Assembly (NCBI GenBank): GCA_021399445.1
Contig: JAJTUQ010000006.1
Coordinates: 1,116,001 to 1,180,000 of the forward strand
Direction: 5' to 3'
From: Xylogone sp. PMI_703
Taxonomy: Eukaryota > Ascomycota > Leotiomycetes
DNA length: 64,000 nucleotides
In this document: positions 22,118 to 32,518 of the stretch, one piece after another
How the letters are laid out: each line of letters opens with the position of its first letter
Numbering within the stretch: the first letter of the stretch is position 1
Translations under genes and position numbers: made by a program
The notes under the pieces: generated by a model
The model's input: the letters and a program-made list of their open reading frames with translations, nothing else
Database searches by the model: none
Told to the model about the DNA's origin: nothing

Positions 22118-23128
22118 CTATGCTGAAGACACAAGCCCTCTCCTACTGGGATGTATGGCGTTCTCATGGTCTGAAGTGGTCTCATTCTTCGTCAACTTAG
22201 CCTTCTCCTCTTCTTTTATTCGTCGTATCCGCTGCTCGTTCAGCTTCTGGTTTTTCCCTTGAATCTTAGCTCGCCGACTCTTGGTATTACCGCCACCGCC
22301 AGCCCTATTAACAAGCTGTGAGTTAACTTTTGGATGTAGGTGAAATGGAAAGCACGTACGTAAGCTCGACGTTGATTTTTCGTGGGGGAGAAATGCCATC
22401 GTCAAACATAGAATGGTGATATAGCTTCAGACACGTTTTCATATGATCGTATCCATCAAATTCAACGAATGCGCAACCTCTTGATTTCGTAGCATCATCT
22501 TTGCGTGTGAGATGTCGCACTTGGACAGGCTTAACGGCTTTGAAATGCTCCTTTATGGAATCCTGTGTAGCACTAAAGGGAAGATTTCCTAAGTCACAGA
22601 TCAGCTAAGTTCTACTACGGGTACACATGAGTACATACCAATAAAAACAATAAATCTTGGTGGTTTGGCCTTGTTATTTTCATAGGTATTGTGGTTTTCT
22701 TGTTGATCAGCGCCATGATAGTTGTCCTCCTCGGATGTCTTCCTTTTGCTTGAGTCGCCGTTTCTGTTCAGCTTTGGAGGATCAATGGGAACATTTCCCG
22801 GCACTAAGCTATCCCCTGAAGAAAGCTTGCTAGCTTCTGCTGCCTCCCTTGCTTTTCGTTCTGCTTTTCTCTCCTTCTTTGATTTTTTCACTGGAGCATG
22901 CTCTTCTGTTTGCGTCTCACCATCTATGCCTACCAGACTGGTGGCACTAGATCTAGGTTTCTCAATTGAGCCATCGTATTTTGGAATTGCAGATTCCGGC
23001 TTATCAATTCTTATTTGTGTAGGTGCTACATCATCGCTGTCGGGGATATCAGGTATAGCTTCCTCGAGTTTGCGCTTTTTCGCTTTTCTCTCCGATACTG
23101 AGTATGGACGCTTATTCGGCTTGCCCAT
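22118..23128 (-). CDS. NOP6: Nop6-like nucleolar RRM protein (small-subunit biogenesis)
   Basis: Three exons: 22639-23128, 22360-22588 and 22118-22304; 301 residues. The first ~150 residues are Lys/Glu-rich with nuclear-localisation-like runs (ERKAKKRK, KKSKKERKAERKAR). An RNA-recognition motif follows: FIVFIGNLPFS (RNP2) at the exon 1/2 junction and KSRGCAFVEF (RNP1). After it comes KINVELTAGGGG, the signature continuation of Nop6, and a basic helical C-terminus. The acceptor of the last intron was chosen at GTTAATAG because it recreates this conserved ELTAGGGG junction. Yeast Nop6 binds 35S pre-rRNA early in 90S assembly in the nucleolus; the same role is inferred here. Introns are 50 and 55 bp. 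Confidence 0.88.
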
Positions 23129-23589
23129 AGTTGTGGTAAAAGAAACCTTGAGGTCGTTTTAGGTCATCCCAGTAGCCATGTCTTTTGGATCCGTGATTCT
23201 TGGAAATTTATTCTATCTGCATCCTTATCGATAAAGTCACATGATGAAAAATAAGCTACTGTTTTACTCACGTGACAAGTAGAAGCTTATCTTCGCTTTC
23301 AATCTCTACAGCTGCGGAGCTGAAGCTCCCATTGGACGTGATTGGTCTGCTTTAACATGTAGACTGGAAACGCCGAGTATTGTACCCAAGTACGTTCAGA
23401 AGCCATACAGGATCTAAATTGATCACATACAACTGCTATACGGACTCTTCGGGCAGTCCAGCTCAGTGACATAAATTGATTAGGCTGTAATGTGTGTTCT
23501 AATGGCTTAAAGGTATATATTATGTTGGATTCGGTATATGAAGTGTTCAGTACCAGCTGACACCCATGGCAGGTAATCTTGCTAGTCTG
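23129..23589. promoter_or_regulatory. Upstream region of NOP6 gene
   Basis: Lies between the NOP6 start and the CMS1 stop, both on the minus strand. No distinct elements were recognised. Confidence 0.4.
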
Positions 23590-24590
23590 TTAGAAAAAGA
23601 GCAAGCGTATCGCATTTTCTGTAGAGCCCAACCGAGTTTTGATGTCGGGTCGTCCTAGCAGTAGAGTCAAAGATACCTGTGTCTCCCTTATTTCCAAGAT
23701 ACCCCTCTTCTTCTGATCCACGTAGGATGCATCTATTACTATACGTTCTAGCCGGTCAATCGCTAGGGCTCCTAAAGACACAGGTCAGAGAGATTGCATA
23801 GAATTGGTGGATTGGCGGACGAACCTTGTTCAATCAAGTCTCTGATACGTGTCGGAGTACCGACAGCCATTCCTGTTCTTGTGGAGCTAAGAAATTTAAC
23901 TGAGTCTTCGATTTTGATGTGCTTTGCAAATAATTTTGCTATCTTGCTTTCCTTCGCCTGGAATTTACGAAGGGCCCTAATACAGTTAGGAAGGCGACAT
24001 AACAAGAAGAGAAAACCTCTCACCTTGTAATATCTGCTGCTCTCAAACCAGCAGCAGTTATAATAATGGTGTGAGGCGAACCGTTTTTCTTAGATGCTGA
24101 CCATAACTTTGTCGGGTTCTCAGAGAAATGTTCCAAAAAGGACGACAAATTATCCAGGCTCCTGGGGCGTTGGAACTGGGTCGTATCTAGGATAGCTTTT
24201 GCTAAATGATGCCATGAATTTCAGTATCTGATATGCTGATATGCTGAGGTTCTGATAGGTTTACATACAAGAAATATACTTGTCTTCCAGTTCGATTGAA
24301 CTTAGTTGATCCTCGAATCTTCTTGTTTGCTGTGCAACATAATCCGCGAGGAGCTGGTTGTCCATACTCGCAATTGCATTGTTGATACCGAACTCCTTTA
24401 ATTGCTCCTCTTTTACAGTTACGGGTTTCTGTTTCTTAGTGCTCATCGGACCTGTAAACGCCTGTTGGTCTCGATCACTTCCTCGCTTTCTCTTTTTTGG
24501 ACCCATATTTTGCGCACGAGGGATCTGTGCGATTGGGGACCCATTTGAGTGCCCATCAAGATGCTGCGGGATGGAAGTTTCTACCGACAT
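23590..24590 (-). CDS. CMS1: Cms1-like 90S pre-ribosome protein
   Basis: Four exons: 24269-24590, 24024-24201, 23825-23976 and 23590-23771, with introns of 67, 47 and 53 bp; 277 residues. The N-terminus is polar with a nuclear-type KKRKRG run. The conserved body includes SPHTIIITAAGLRAADITRALR, AKLFAKHIKIEDSVKFL and GTPTRIRDLI, followed by a VIDASYVDQKKRGI block and an RLLFF end, as in Cms1/Cmss1. The fold resembles a helicase-like P-loop domain but carries no Walker motif. Yeast Cms1 is a component of U3-containing pre-ribosomes in the nucleolus. It is divergent from the CENP-T gene, with a 305-bp spacer. Every junction restores the frame. Confidence 0.87.
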
Positions 24591-24895
24591 TGCTGAATTT
24601 CCGAGGGTAGATGTTGTACTGTTGAAACGTCACCTCGTACTGTACGATTCACTTTTTCAAGTTGCACAGCAATTGTTTGCTCTGTTTGTTGCGATGTCGA
24701 AATAACTTCAGTAGCTGGACTCACCGCCTACCAATCGTGGCTAGTCCCGCTAGGATTCCGCGTCGCGCGTGCATGTCGTGCATATTAACTTTAAATAATC
24801 GTGAAATCGCGTTGGCGCATTAGGTCATCCTGCGAGGTTTGGGAGCTACAAGATGGATGTTATACCCATCCCTTATTCAACGCCTTGTCCTTAAC
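24591..24895. promoter_or_regulatory. Divergent promoter CMS1/CENP-T
   Basis: 305 bases between the start codons. The reading frame of the CENP-T gene is open upstream to 24839, but the ATG at 24896 is preferred. No specific motif was identified. Confidence 0.4.
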
Positions 24896-26638
24896 ATGTC
24901 TACTCATCCACCTTCGCGTGAGGATACAGAAGTTGCAGGGAACGAGCGATCAAATGAATTTGTCAACGATCATTCCCCTGACGAGCCAACCAGTATTCAA
25001 GACTCAATTGTTAGAGGGACTCCATATAGCACTCTCCGGCAGCTCGCGAATATCACCTCCAAACCCTCGACTCCTCCGCGGAATTTCCTAAATTTTGGCA
25101 CTCCTTCCGCACATAGATCGGTTTATCGGACTCCGGCTGCCCAAGTCCGCAATCCCAATGGTACCCAGAGGTTGGGTGGGTCAGCGAGAAGAAACACTGT
25201 GTTCACCCCTCATGGAAGAGCGGCTCTACGAGAATTGGAGTTACGGAGATCTGCCATCACGCCGGGAAAGGATAGAAGACGCAGCGGCAGGCAACAGAGA
25301 GAGACGCCTCGAGATGTTCTTAGGGCGCTGAGTAGAGTTCTAGCTCCAGACACGCATCCAATCGAACCCTCCCCGCAGCCAGATGATGTGACTCGGAACT
25401 TAACTTTTGCTGCGCAGGAGGAGTTTGATGATGGCTCGGATCTTGAGCAGCCAAGACTTTCGCTTCCGCTGGGGGATGAGGATGATGATAGTTTGATCCT
25501 TCCACCACCGGTTGCGTCAGGATTAGAGGATGACAATTTCACTAGTCAGTCGATTGAACTCCCACGTCGTCTGTCCGTTGATCAGCGGACTGCAAGGTTA
25601 TCCAGGAGCAGTTTTGGGAGTCTAAGAAGTGATGGCATGCAAGATATAACTGAAACTGCTCTCGTAGATCTGGCGGTAAATCCATTCGAGTCCAGTTTCA
25701 TTCCAGATAATGTGGGAGAGTTGGATGTGGGACTGGAAGTGGAGGAAGAGGAAGAAGAAGAGGAAGAAGAAGAGGAAGAGGCGGAGTCAAATGCTGATAT
25801 CACCATGCCGGATGCGTAAGCCTAGTTTTCCGTCTTTGATTTGGCCTAATTCTAACAAAAACAGGAATATCACAGAGGAATTAGATCTAACAGCCGCATC
25901 TCAGCATGCGTTTCTGACGTCCAATAGGATTAGTGATATTAGGCCATCAGTTTTCACGGTAGAAGATAATGACGCCACCTTTCAGTTTGAAATACCGCAA
26001 AGGGACATCCCAGACGACCAGCAAGATGAGCCAGCTAATACAGAACCTAGTGAAGACGGGGGTGATTCTGAGCTTGATGAGCACAGTAATGAGACCGAAG
26101 AGTTGACGAACAGACCAGGAGATATCAAAGTGCTCCGTCCCTTTGACACGGCGACAGCAAATGAAGAAAGGCATAGAGTATTTAAAAGAAAGTCCATCAA
26201 GGTCTCAAAACATGGTATTCAATATCCTTCACTACCGACAGGAACGATCAAAAAGCTTGCAACCACATTTGCGCGCATTGGAGGGAACAGCAAAGCAAAA
26301 ATCAGCAAAGACACGCTTGAGGCTATAGTACAGGCTTCTGAATGGTTCTTTGAGCAAGCCAGTGATGATTTGAGTGCTTACGCTGAACATGCTGGTCGTA
26401 AGACCATAGATGAGAGTGACGTTATGACGTTGATGAGCAGGTTCGTATCTGCACTTTTTGTTAATATTCTGGACGGATCTTGACTCCACACAGGCAACGC
26501 CAGATAAATACTTCCGCCACCCCATTTTCTCTTGCTCAGAAATACTTACCACCAGAACTATTGCAAGAATTGCGTGTTGCTCCGTCATCGAAGGTGAAGC
26601 GCAGCCGACAGCTAGAAAAAATTGATGAGGAAGAGTAG
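24896..26638 (+). CDS. CENPT: Inner kinetochore protein CENP-T
   Basis: Exons 24896-25815, 25865-26440 and 26494-26638 with introns of 49 and 53 bp; 546 residues. An in-frame ATG at 24857 is possible, but MSTHPPS at 24896 is the better start. The long N-terminus is disordered, with basic and Ser/Thr-Pro segments. A near-pure Glu run (about 15 residues, DNA 25741-25785) precedes ADITMPDA. The C-terminal domain, from about residue 430, carries the diagnostic histone fold: KLATTFARIGG, ISKDTLEAIVQASEWFFEQ, DDLSAYAEHAGRKTIDESDV and QINTSATPFSLAQKYLPPE. CENP-T binds centromeric chromatin through this fold and recruits the Ndc80 complex through its N-terminus. It is convergent with SHY1, their stops 44 bases apart. 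Confidence 0.93.
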
Positions 26639-26682
26639 GGTTGAAGGCTATGGAAGAGATACAACTGATAATGATTAATGCC

Positions 26683-27827
26683 TTATGACCATTCCTTGTT
26701 TTGTCGTACGCGACGAGCTACGTCTGCAGGGGGCCTCTTTACCACCATCCATAGCATGACTGACGTAGCAGCTGCAAGAGCGTACCTGTATCATCTCGTT
26801 AGGCATCGATGTGAATCTGTTTGGAGTCGATATAAAGTAGATATAACCTCTGCTTTGCTCCGTCTACTTACCAAGTAAATATGTATTGTGCATGATTATT
26901 GCGGAGATTGACTTCTGCTGGCCTTCCAATGGGGATACCTCGAGCCTCCCTATCCCATATTGCCAGTAGGTCAGGTTCTAGTAGTCCATATTAGAACTTA
27001 TCGATTGTACCTTGATGGCACCACGAACCCATTGTTTCTTCAATCCAGACTGGTTGGCTGTTTGTTAATCTTGCCATTTGCAAAACATCTGGGAAATAAA
27101 ACTCCTTCGTCTCTGGTTTATTCTCTGGTGTGAACATATTCTTCTTCATGGGCTCCCGTAACAGACCTTCAACGGTCACTTGATCCCGAGGGAGGCTATC
27201 TGGTCTATCTTTCTGTTTTTTGAATTTCTTGGGTATCCATCCTCGACATACGAGAACTGTGGTTCCATCGCCATCTCTCTCCAGCGGAGTTACAACTTGG
27301 TATCCATCCTTCCCATCGCGAAGACGTGGGCCAATTAACATTTCCTGGTCGTGTCTGAAGCGCCCAGTCGCATATATTCTGCGGTAATCGAAGTCCTTGA
27401 TCGCGTTGGGGTCGATATGGGATGGCAATGGCAAGGGCTCCCGTACTAGACGATCTTCAAATTTCGCAATTAATTTCGTCTTCCAGTCTAGGCGCTGTAC
27501 TTGCCATGTTCCTAGTGCGAATGCTGTTACTGGAATGAGTGCTGGTTATAACGTGAGCCAGTGTGTTTCCTACAATAATGGGCAACAATTACCCAACACA
27601 ATGAGCCCAGGCCCATGCTTTCTACCAGTGCGGACAAGGGTTGGCGGATTATCAATAATTGATCTGAAGTTCGGGTCGTCTGCGGCTTGCCTCAGTTGTC
27701 TGGAGGTCTTCGAGATTTGTCTGCATTGCTGGTATGATGGCGGTGTTGAGAAACAGAATCTATTTGCAACAATACGAGCGAAGCCACAGACTTGCTTGGC
27801 TCGCAGATATTGAGAGCCGATAGTCAT
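26683..27827 (-). CDS. SHY1: Shy1/Surf1 cytochrome c oxidase assembly factor
   Basis: Four exons: 27593-27827, 27029-27541, 26872-26977 and 26683-26785; introns 51, 51 and 86 bp; 318 residues from ATG 27827. The N-terminus is basic and Ser-rich (mitochondrial targeting). A first membrane span begins at LIVLALIPVTAFALGTW and ends at QVQRLDWK, the SURF1 hallmark. The intermembrane-space domain contains DYRRIYATGRFRHDQEM, VLVCRGWIP and PVWIEETM. The last exons give VNLRNNHAQYIFTWYALAA, then a second span (~281-300) and a short basic tail. The protein sits in the inner membrane and helps insert heme and assemble Cox1 modules. A model stopping after WIEETM would lose the second span. Divergent from the UBX gene. 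Confidence 0.94.
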
Positions 27828-28052
27828 ATTCACCTATCGATCTTGGTTCCATCTGAACTGGAGAGTGGCTTAGGTTGGTGTGGTAGTTAGCATTCAAGCA
27901 GTTACAACTTCCTGTTTGCTCTTGATGCAAACAAGCTGATGTAAACCTGCCTATGTAGCTGCTTCACATAGGGACCATATCTACTCATAATATTGATGAG
28001 ATGTTTCTCATAAAAGAACACTTAATCCTACCTCATCTAAATTGGGAGCAAG

Positions 28053-29796
28053 ATGTTTTACGACGGTGATCTACAGAGTGGCATTAACAAGGCGTTGCAG
28101 GAATCGAAGCTGGTTGCTTGTTTTGTAACTGGTAATGAGGGCATCTCCATTCCGTGATCAATACTCACAATATTGGGTGTTTAGATGGCAATGACGAGAG
28201 TCTTCTATGGGAACAAGATTTCTTAAATGATGCATCGGTAAGTCATAATACCCGATCACGATAGTATAACATAGCTAACTACCATACTGCTAGTTGATGG
28301 ATGCTTTATCACAGCAGACAATCCTTCTGCGTCTGGTAGCCAATTCTCAAGAGGCCGCATATCTTGCAGCTATCTTTCCACTTCCTAAAGTTCCTACGTT
28401 TGTTATTATCCAGTAAGTTAGCATTTCTTATATTCTAGATATCTTCATATCTTCATATCAGCCGACTCATGCTTCTTTCACCAATCAACCGGGAACTATA
28501 TAACGAGTTACATGTTCAACTATATACTATTTTTCCTCTAGAGAACTTATGCTAAAAGCTACAGAAACGGTGAACTGAAAGAGTATATCACGAGTGGCAC
28601 TTCAAAAGCAGAATTCTTGAGCCGTGTAGGCAATGTGTTACATATCGCAGGTCCAGGTGGAAATGCATCTCCGGCCTCACCGCGATCGTCTGGTAACACA
28701 AGCCATATAGCCCCGCCGCAGGCAGATTTGCACATACAAACTAGCCAGCCGGATACATCCCAATCAGTCATATCTTCTGAGGCTCACCAGTCTTCCAGCG
28801 CAGTCCCTCCTGCTCATGGACAAGCCCAAGAGCAGGACTTGGAAGATGGATATAACTGGGAGGAGGAGGCACAAGATCAGAACTCCGTCATTGATGCATC
28901 TCGCCCAGATGATAACGCTATAACTCCGGCAAATCACGGTGGCACACAGGATAAGAAATCGAAGGCAGACAAGGAGTATGCACTGAGTCAGAAAAAAAGG
29001 TTAAAAGAGGATAAGGATGAGAGGTTGCGGATTCTTAAGCAGGTAGAGAACGACAAAATTGAGCGTAGGAAAAGGGAGGCTCAGCGCAAAGTAGAGGAGA
29101 GCTTGAGAAATCCCGAGAACTCACATGGTGCTGTCTCCAGAAGGGAGGCTACTAACGGCCCTCAACCACATTCACAAACTAGATCGCAACAGTGTGCCAT
29201 ACAGGCAAGATTATTTGATGGACAAACAATTCGTTCCAGATTTCCTGCCACAGGGTCTCTGCGTGCAGATGTTAGGCCATGGATTGATGCACAGCAGCAA
29301 GAGATTGGTAGCGCGTACACTTTTAAGCAAGTCTTAACGCCAATGCCGAATAAGAATATAAGTATCTCCGAAGAAGAGCAAAGCCTAGAATCATTAGGAC
29401 TTTGCCCAAATGCCACTCTAATTCTTGTCCCCATTGAAAGATTCACAACTGCCTTCGGAAGTGGTAGCATGGGAGGTGTAGTTACAGGAACTCTCTCTAC
29501 TGGTTATAGCCTGGTATCATCCACCGTTAATGCAGTTACTGGGCTGCTCGGAGGGTTATTTGGTGGAAATACAGCCTCCTCAACATCCAACTCCGGCCAG
29601 GTACTCGAGTCTCAGCCCCGTATAACCTCTCAGATCAATGTAAGAACATTGAGAGATCGAGAGAACTCACCAGGAAGTCAGCAATTCTACAATGGGAACA
29701 CGGTAAGTACAGTGAGTTCTAGTATTGGCATGGGCTAACGAAGCACAGCTCAACTTTGAGCCAAGGAGATCATCTCAAGAAAGTGAGAGGGATTGA
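28053..29796 (+). CDS. UBX-domain protein with thioredoxin-like N-terminus and C-terminal hairpin (UBXN4-like)
   Basis: Five exons: 28053-28131, 28185-28237, 28294-28412, 28565-29702 and 29749-29796; 478 residues. The N-terminal ~125 residues (MFYDGDLQSGINKALQESK, LLRLVANSQEA, FPLPKVPTFVIIQNGEL) form a UAS/thioredoxin-like domain. A long charged coiled region with K/E/R runs follows (~230-300), then a UBX domain (IQARLFDGQTIRSRFP ... LGLCPNATLILVP). A hydrophobic Gly/Thr/Val stretch after it (VTGLLGGLFGG) may bind the ER membrane. UBX domains bind Cdc48/p97, so this is likely an ER-linked cofactor in protein degradation, as for UBXN4. The 152-bp third intron is the least certain junction; its acceptor gives FVIIQNGELKEYI. 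Confidence 0.85.
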
Positions 29797-29967
29797 ATGT
29801 GATACACGTGGTTCAGTAGCACGAAGGAGTAGGTTCCAGGCATAGTCGAAAATGCGATGTCTAAATAGTCGTATTCCAGAGAGGAATTGTGTTATCTAAT
29901 GCACGTTATAATATTATACAATTTTAATGTCTGCAATGACAAAGCCTCCACATCATAGTCTCGTGTA

Positions 29968-30554
29968 TTAGTATTGGCTTGCAGCAGCCTGGCAAGCTTT
30001 CTGTTGCGGTATATTAGTTCCATGAAGTGCTTATAGACCTATGAAGGGGCTCACAAGTTGTTCCAAATACCATCCGCAAATTTGCATATTGCCTTGATTC
30101 TCATCTAAGCATTTGGTAAATTGCTTTGCATCTGCGTCGCAGCTACGCGGGCCCCAACTGGTGGCCTGGCTCTGCTGCGAGCTTTGGGCCGCAACTGAGT
30201 TGGAGCTCTGTTCAACTGGTTGACTCGATCCCCCCGAAAACAATCCTCCAATAGCGTGGCCTATTGATGAACCAACCGCAACGCCACTGGCCCAGTTAGT
30301 ACTGTAGAATCCCACGAGTTTGGTCAGCTATCTTGCACTTACGCCGCCGTACTAGCCATCTGGCCAAAGAGGCCTGGGCCTGATGAGGTTTGTGCGGGAG
30401 GTGCAGCAGGTGCACTTGTCGGCGCATTTGCTGGAGGGTATGCGGAGGTTGTAGCCGGGCGAGTCTGTTGTTGCATTGGGGGAGGGCCAGGACGAGCTGG
30501 CGCCACGCTTGGTCTAGCAGGAGCTCGGCCGCCGGATCTACTTTGACGAGGCAT
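29968..30554 (-). CDS. MIX17: Mix17-like twin Cx9C mitochondrial protein (CHCHD2/10 family)
   Basis: Exons 30343-30554, 30055-30286 and 29968-30000; introns 56 bp (with a perfect TACTAAC branch site) and 54 bp; 158 residues. The N-terminus is Arg/Pro/Ala-rich (targeting), followed by a Gly-rich hydrophobic centre (GVAVGSSIGHAIGGLFSGG) and the CHCH domain. Four Cys form two Cx9C pairs: Cys120/Cys130 and Cys141/Cys151. The last Cys is encoded by the 33-base third exon (KACQAAASQY), so omitting that exon would destroy the motif. Proteins of this type are imported and oxidised by Mia40 in the intermembrane space; they support respiration and cristae organisation. Confidence 0.93.
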
Positions 30555-31230
30555 GATGAATTGTGTGAGATGGCTATTGTAGGACGTTGTGGTAGGGAGC
30601 AAGAAGTTGACTCGGACAGAAGTTTGGAGAAGAAATTCGTTCGGAGTTTGAGAAAGCCGTCTTGATATACGGTACGCCGCTTCCTCGGCTCGAAAGAGTT
30701 TAAGTAACGCCCCTCCGCAGGGACCATGGCTAGTGACCTACACAACAACTGGGACCTCGCCCTTGGATTTATGCCTCTTTTACTAACAAAAGGTTCAAAG
30801 TAGGGACATATGTTGTGCAATAACAGTTCCATCCACAAAAGTACTGGCATATAGTTTATTACTATAGGTATTACAGCTGGGTACTGCTACGTACATTGTA
30901 ACCATAAGCCATAACAATCTAATAAGGCGCATTTACTGCGCTCGTAGCAACAAAAATTGGATCTGGAGCAGTTAGATCCAGCGGGCTTCTTTCTACGAAC
31001 CAACACAATTTTTGTACGCTTACTTAGGCAAGCGGTGTAGATTTTTCCGCGTCACGTTAATCCTTGGAAATGTGGATAACTCCAATGCGCCCAGGATTGC
31101 GGGGAGCTAGTAGAACCAGCTTTATGATCACTTCTGATCATAACGGATTCAGAAATAATCAATTGGCCCTGGCAGTTTCAGAATACTCTGCTTGGGGAAA
31201 ATGCGGAGAGATGGAAAGGGAGTCGCGTTG
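30555..31230. other. Spacer upstream of MIX17
   Basis: MIX17 promoter region plus the 3' flank of the Rrp47 gene. A small nested inverted repeat lies at about 30950-31015 (ACAAAAATTGG ... CCAACACAATTTTTGT, enclosing GGATCT/AGATCC). No gene. Confidence 0.5.
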
Positions 31231-32005
31231 CTACCCCGAATTGGCCTGCTTAGAATTCTTAGTTCTCTTCTTGCGACTGCGCGCTCTTTCTTCCGGCCTT
31301 TTTATTTCATCTTTCGGGCCCTTATGATCGCTATTGGTATCAGGCTGTAAATCTGAGCTTGAATCTATTGTTGGCGATAGTGCGGCGTGACCCTCAGCAC
31401 CAGTATCCTCCGCCTTCCTTTTCTTGGACAATTCCTGAAACTTTATGTGGGAACGAGCCCTTTCTTTCGCCTGCTGCTCAGCTCTTTGTAGATCGATTTT
31501 ATCATTTCCTGCCTGATTCTTGATGTTAGATAAACGTTTGAAACGTATCCGGGTCTGCGATGGATAAATGGTGTGTAAACTAGCCAACAAAAAAATTTTC
31601 TCCTTACCAGTCCTGATGCAATAAATCTACTAGCAGCTTGCTTATCCAGCTTCAAGTTCCCTTTTTGAGCAACCGGGGTCTCCGCAGCAGCAATCTTTGA
31701 AAAATATTCCTTTACTCGTGTAAGTTCCTTGAATACTGGGTGTTCTCGAGCTTTAACCCCATTTAGTCTTAGATAGGCTGGTAGAGCATGTTAGCCATGA
31801 TTCAGATATAGGAAAAGGACATACAAAATAGGAGTGATTCGATAGCATATGTAACAAGGACGTAGAGTTTGGCTCGGTCCATAACTGGGAGCTTGGATGC
31901 CTTTTCCCAAAGTGGATTCCGAAGAATTGGCTGGAGGACATCTTCTAGATTGTCAAGCTCATCATCCAGCTGCTCTATCTGAGCGATCAATTCCGTTGTG
32001 TCCAT
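31231..32005 (-). CDS. LRP1: Exosome cofactor Rrp47/Lrp1 (C1D family)
   Basis: Exons 31825-32005, 31608-31777 and 31231-31512; introns 47 and 95 bp; 210 residues. The Sas10/C1D domain covers the first ~140 residues: LDDELDNLEDVLQPIL, KLPVMDRAKLYVLVTYAIESLLF, then SYLRLNGVKAREHPVFKELTRVKEYF and LDKQAASRFIASGLAGNDK. The second acceptor was placed at ...CTAACATCAAGAATCAG because it restores SGLAGNDK, conserved in the family. The C-terminus is Lys/Arg/Glu-rich, for RNA binding and nuclear retention. Yeast Rrp47 binds and stabilises the nuclear exonuclease Rrp6, and acts in 5.8S rRNA, snRNA and snoRNA 3' processing. Confidence 0.92.
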
Positions 32006-32518
32006 ACTGCTACTTGAGCATTTTTCGTTACCCGATCGAACGCGAAGATGTGGAATAGAAGATAAACTAGTGATGCCGGAAATACTTCGGCTAAGATTTT
32101 ACACCAAATTTCTGGGAAGGCCGTTTTGGATCTCTACCTCCTCTACTTGTGCAATAACATAAATTCATGCTTAGTTTTTGACAGCAGTTATTCGCGCATA
32201 ATGTTTTGAATCAATTTATTATCTTACGAAAAGGGTATGTATGACTGCTACTCACTTACCTACACTGAATCATCAATCTTATACACATCATAGGGCTTAT
32301 CATGAGAAGATCTCCATAACCCAATCGCATCATTCAATCTGTCTCTTTCAATTTGCCCTCGCCCACTGTCGGGGTTGCTAAAAAGAATACCTCGCGACTC
32401 TCTATGTTGTTACGATAGCATATTTGCTGGCCGGGTGGCCACACAGCTTCCTTGGAATTTCCGGCTCCAGACTGGAGGGATTGCAGATAATTCCCGTTCA
32501 ATATGTACTTATTATCCA
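32006..32518. promoter_or_regulatory. Divergent spacer LRP1/reductase-like gene
   Basis: The frame of the downstream gene is open back to 32375 without an ATG, so a short upstream coding exon cannot be excluded. No other feature. Confidence 0.4.

Noticed and set aside
30296..30850. 184-codon minus-strand ORF over MIX17
   Set aside because: Alternative frame of the MIX17 first exon and promoter; the spliced CHCH reading is clearly the real one.
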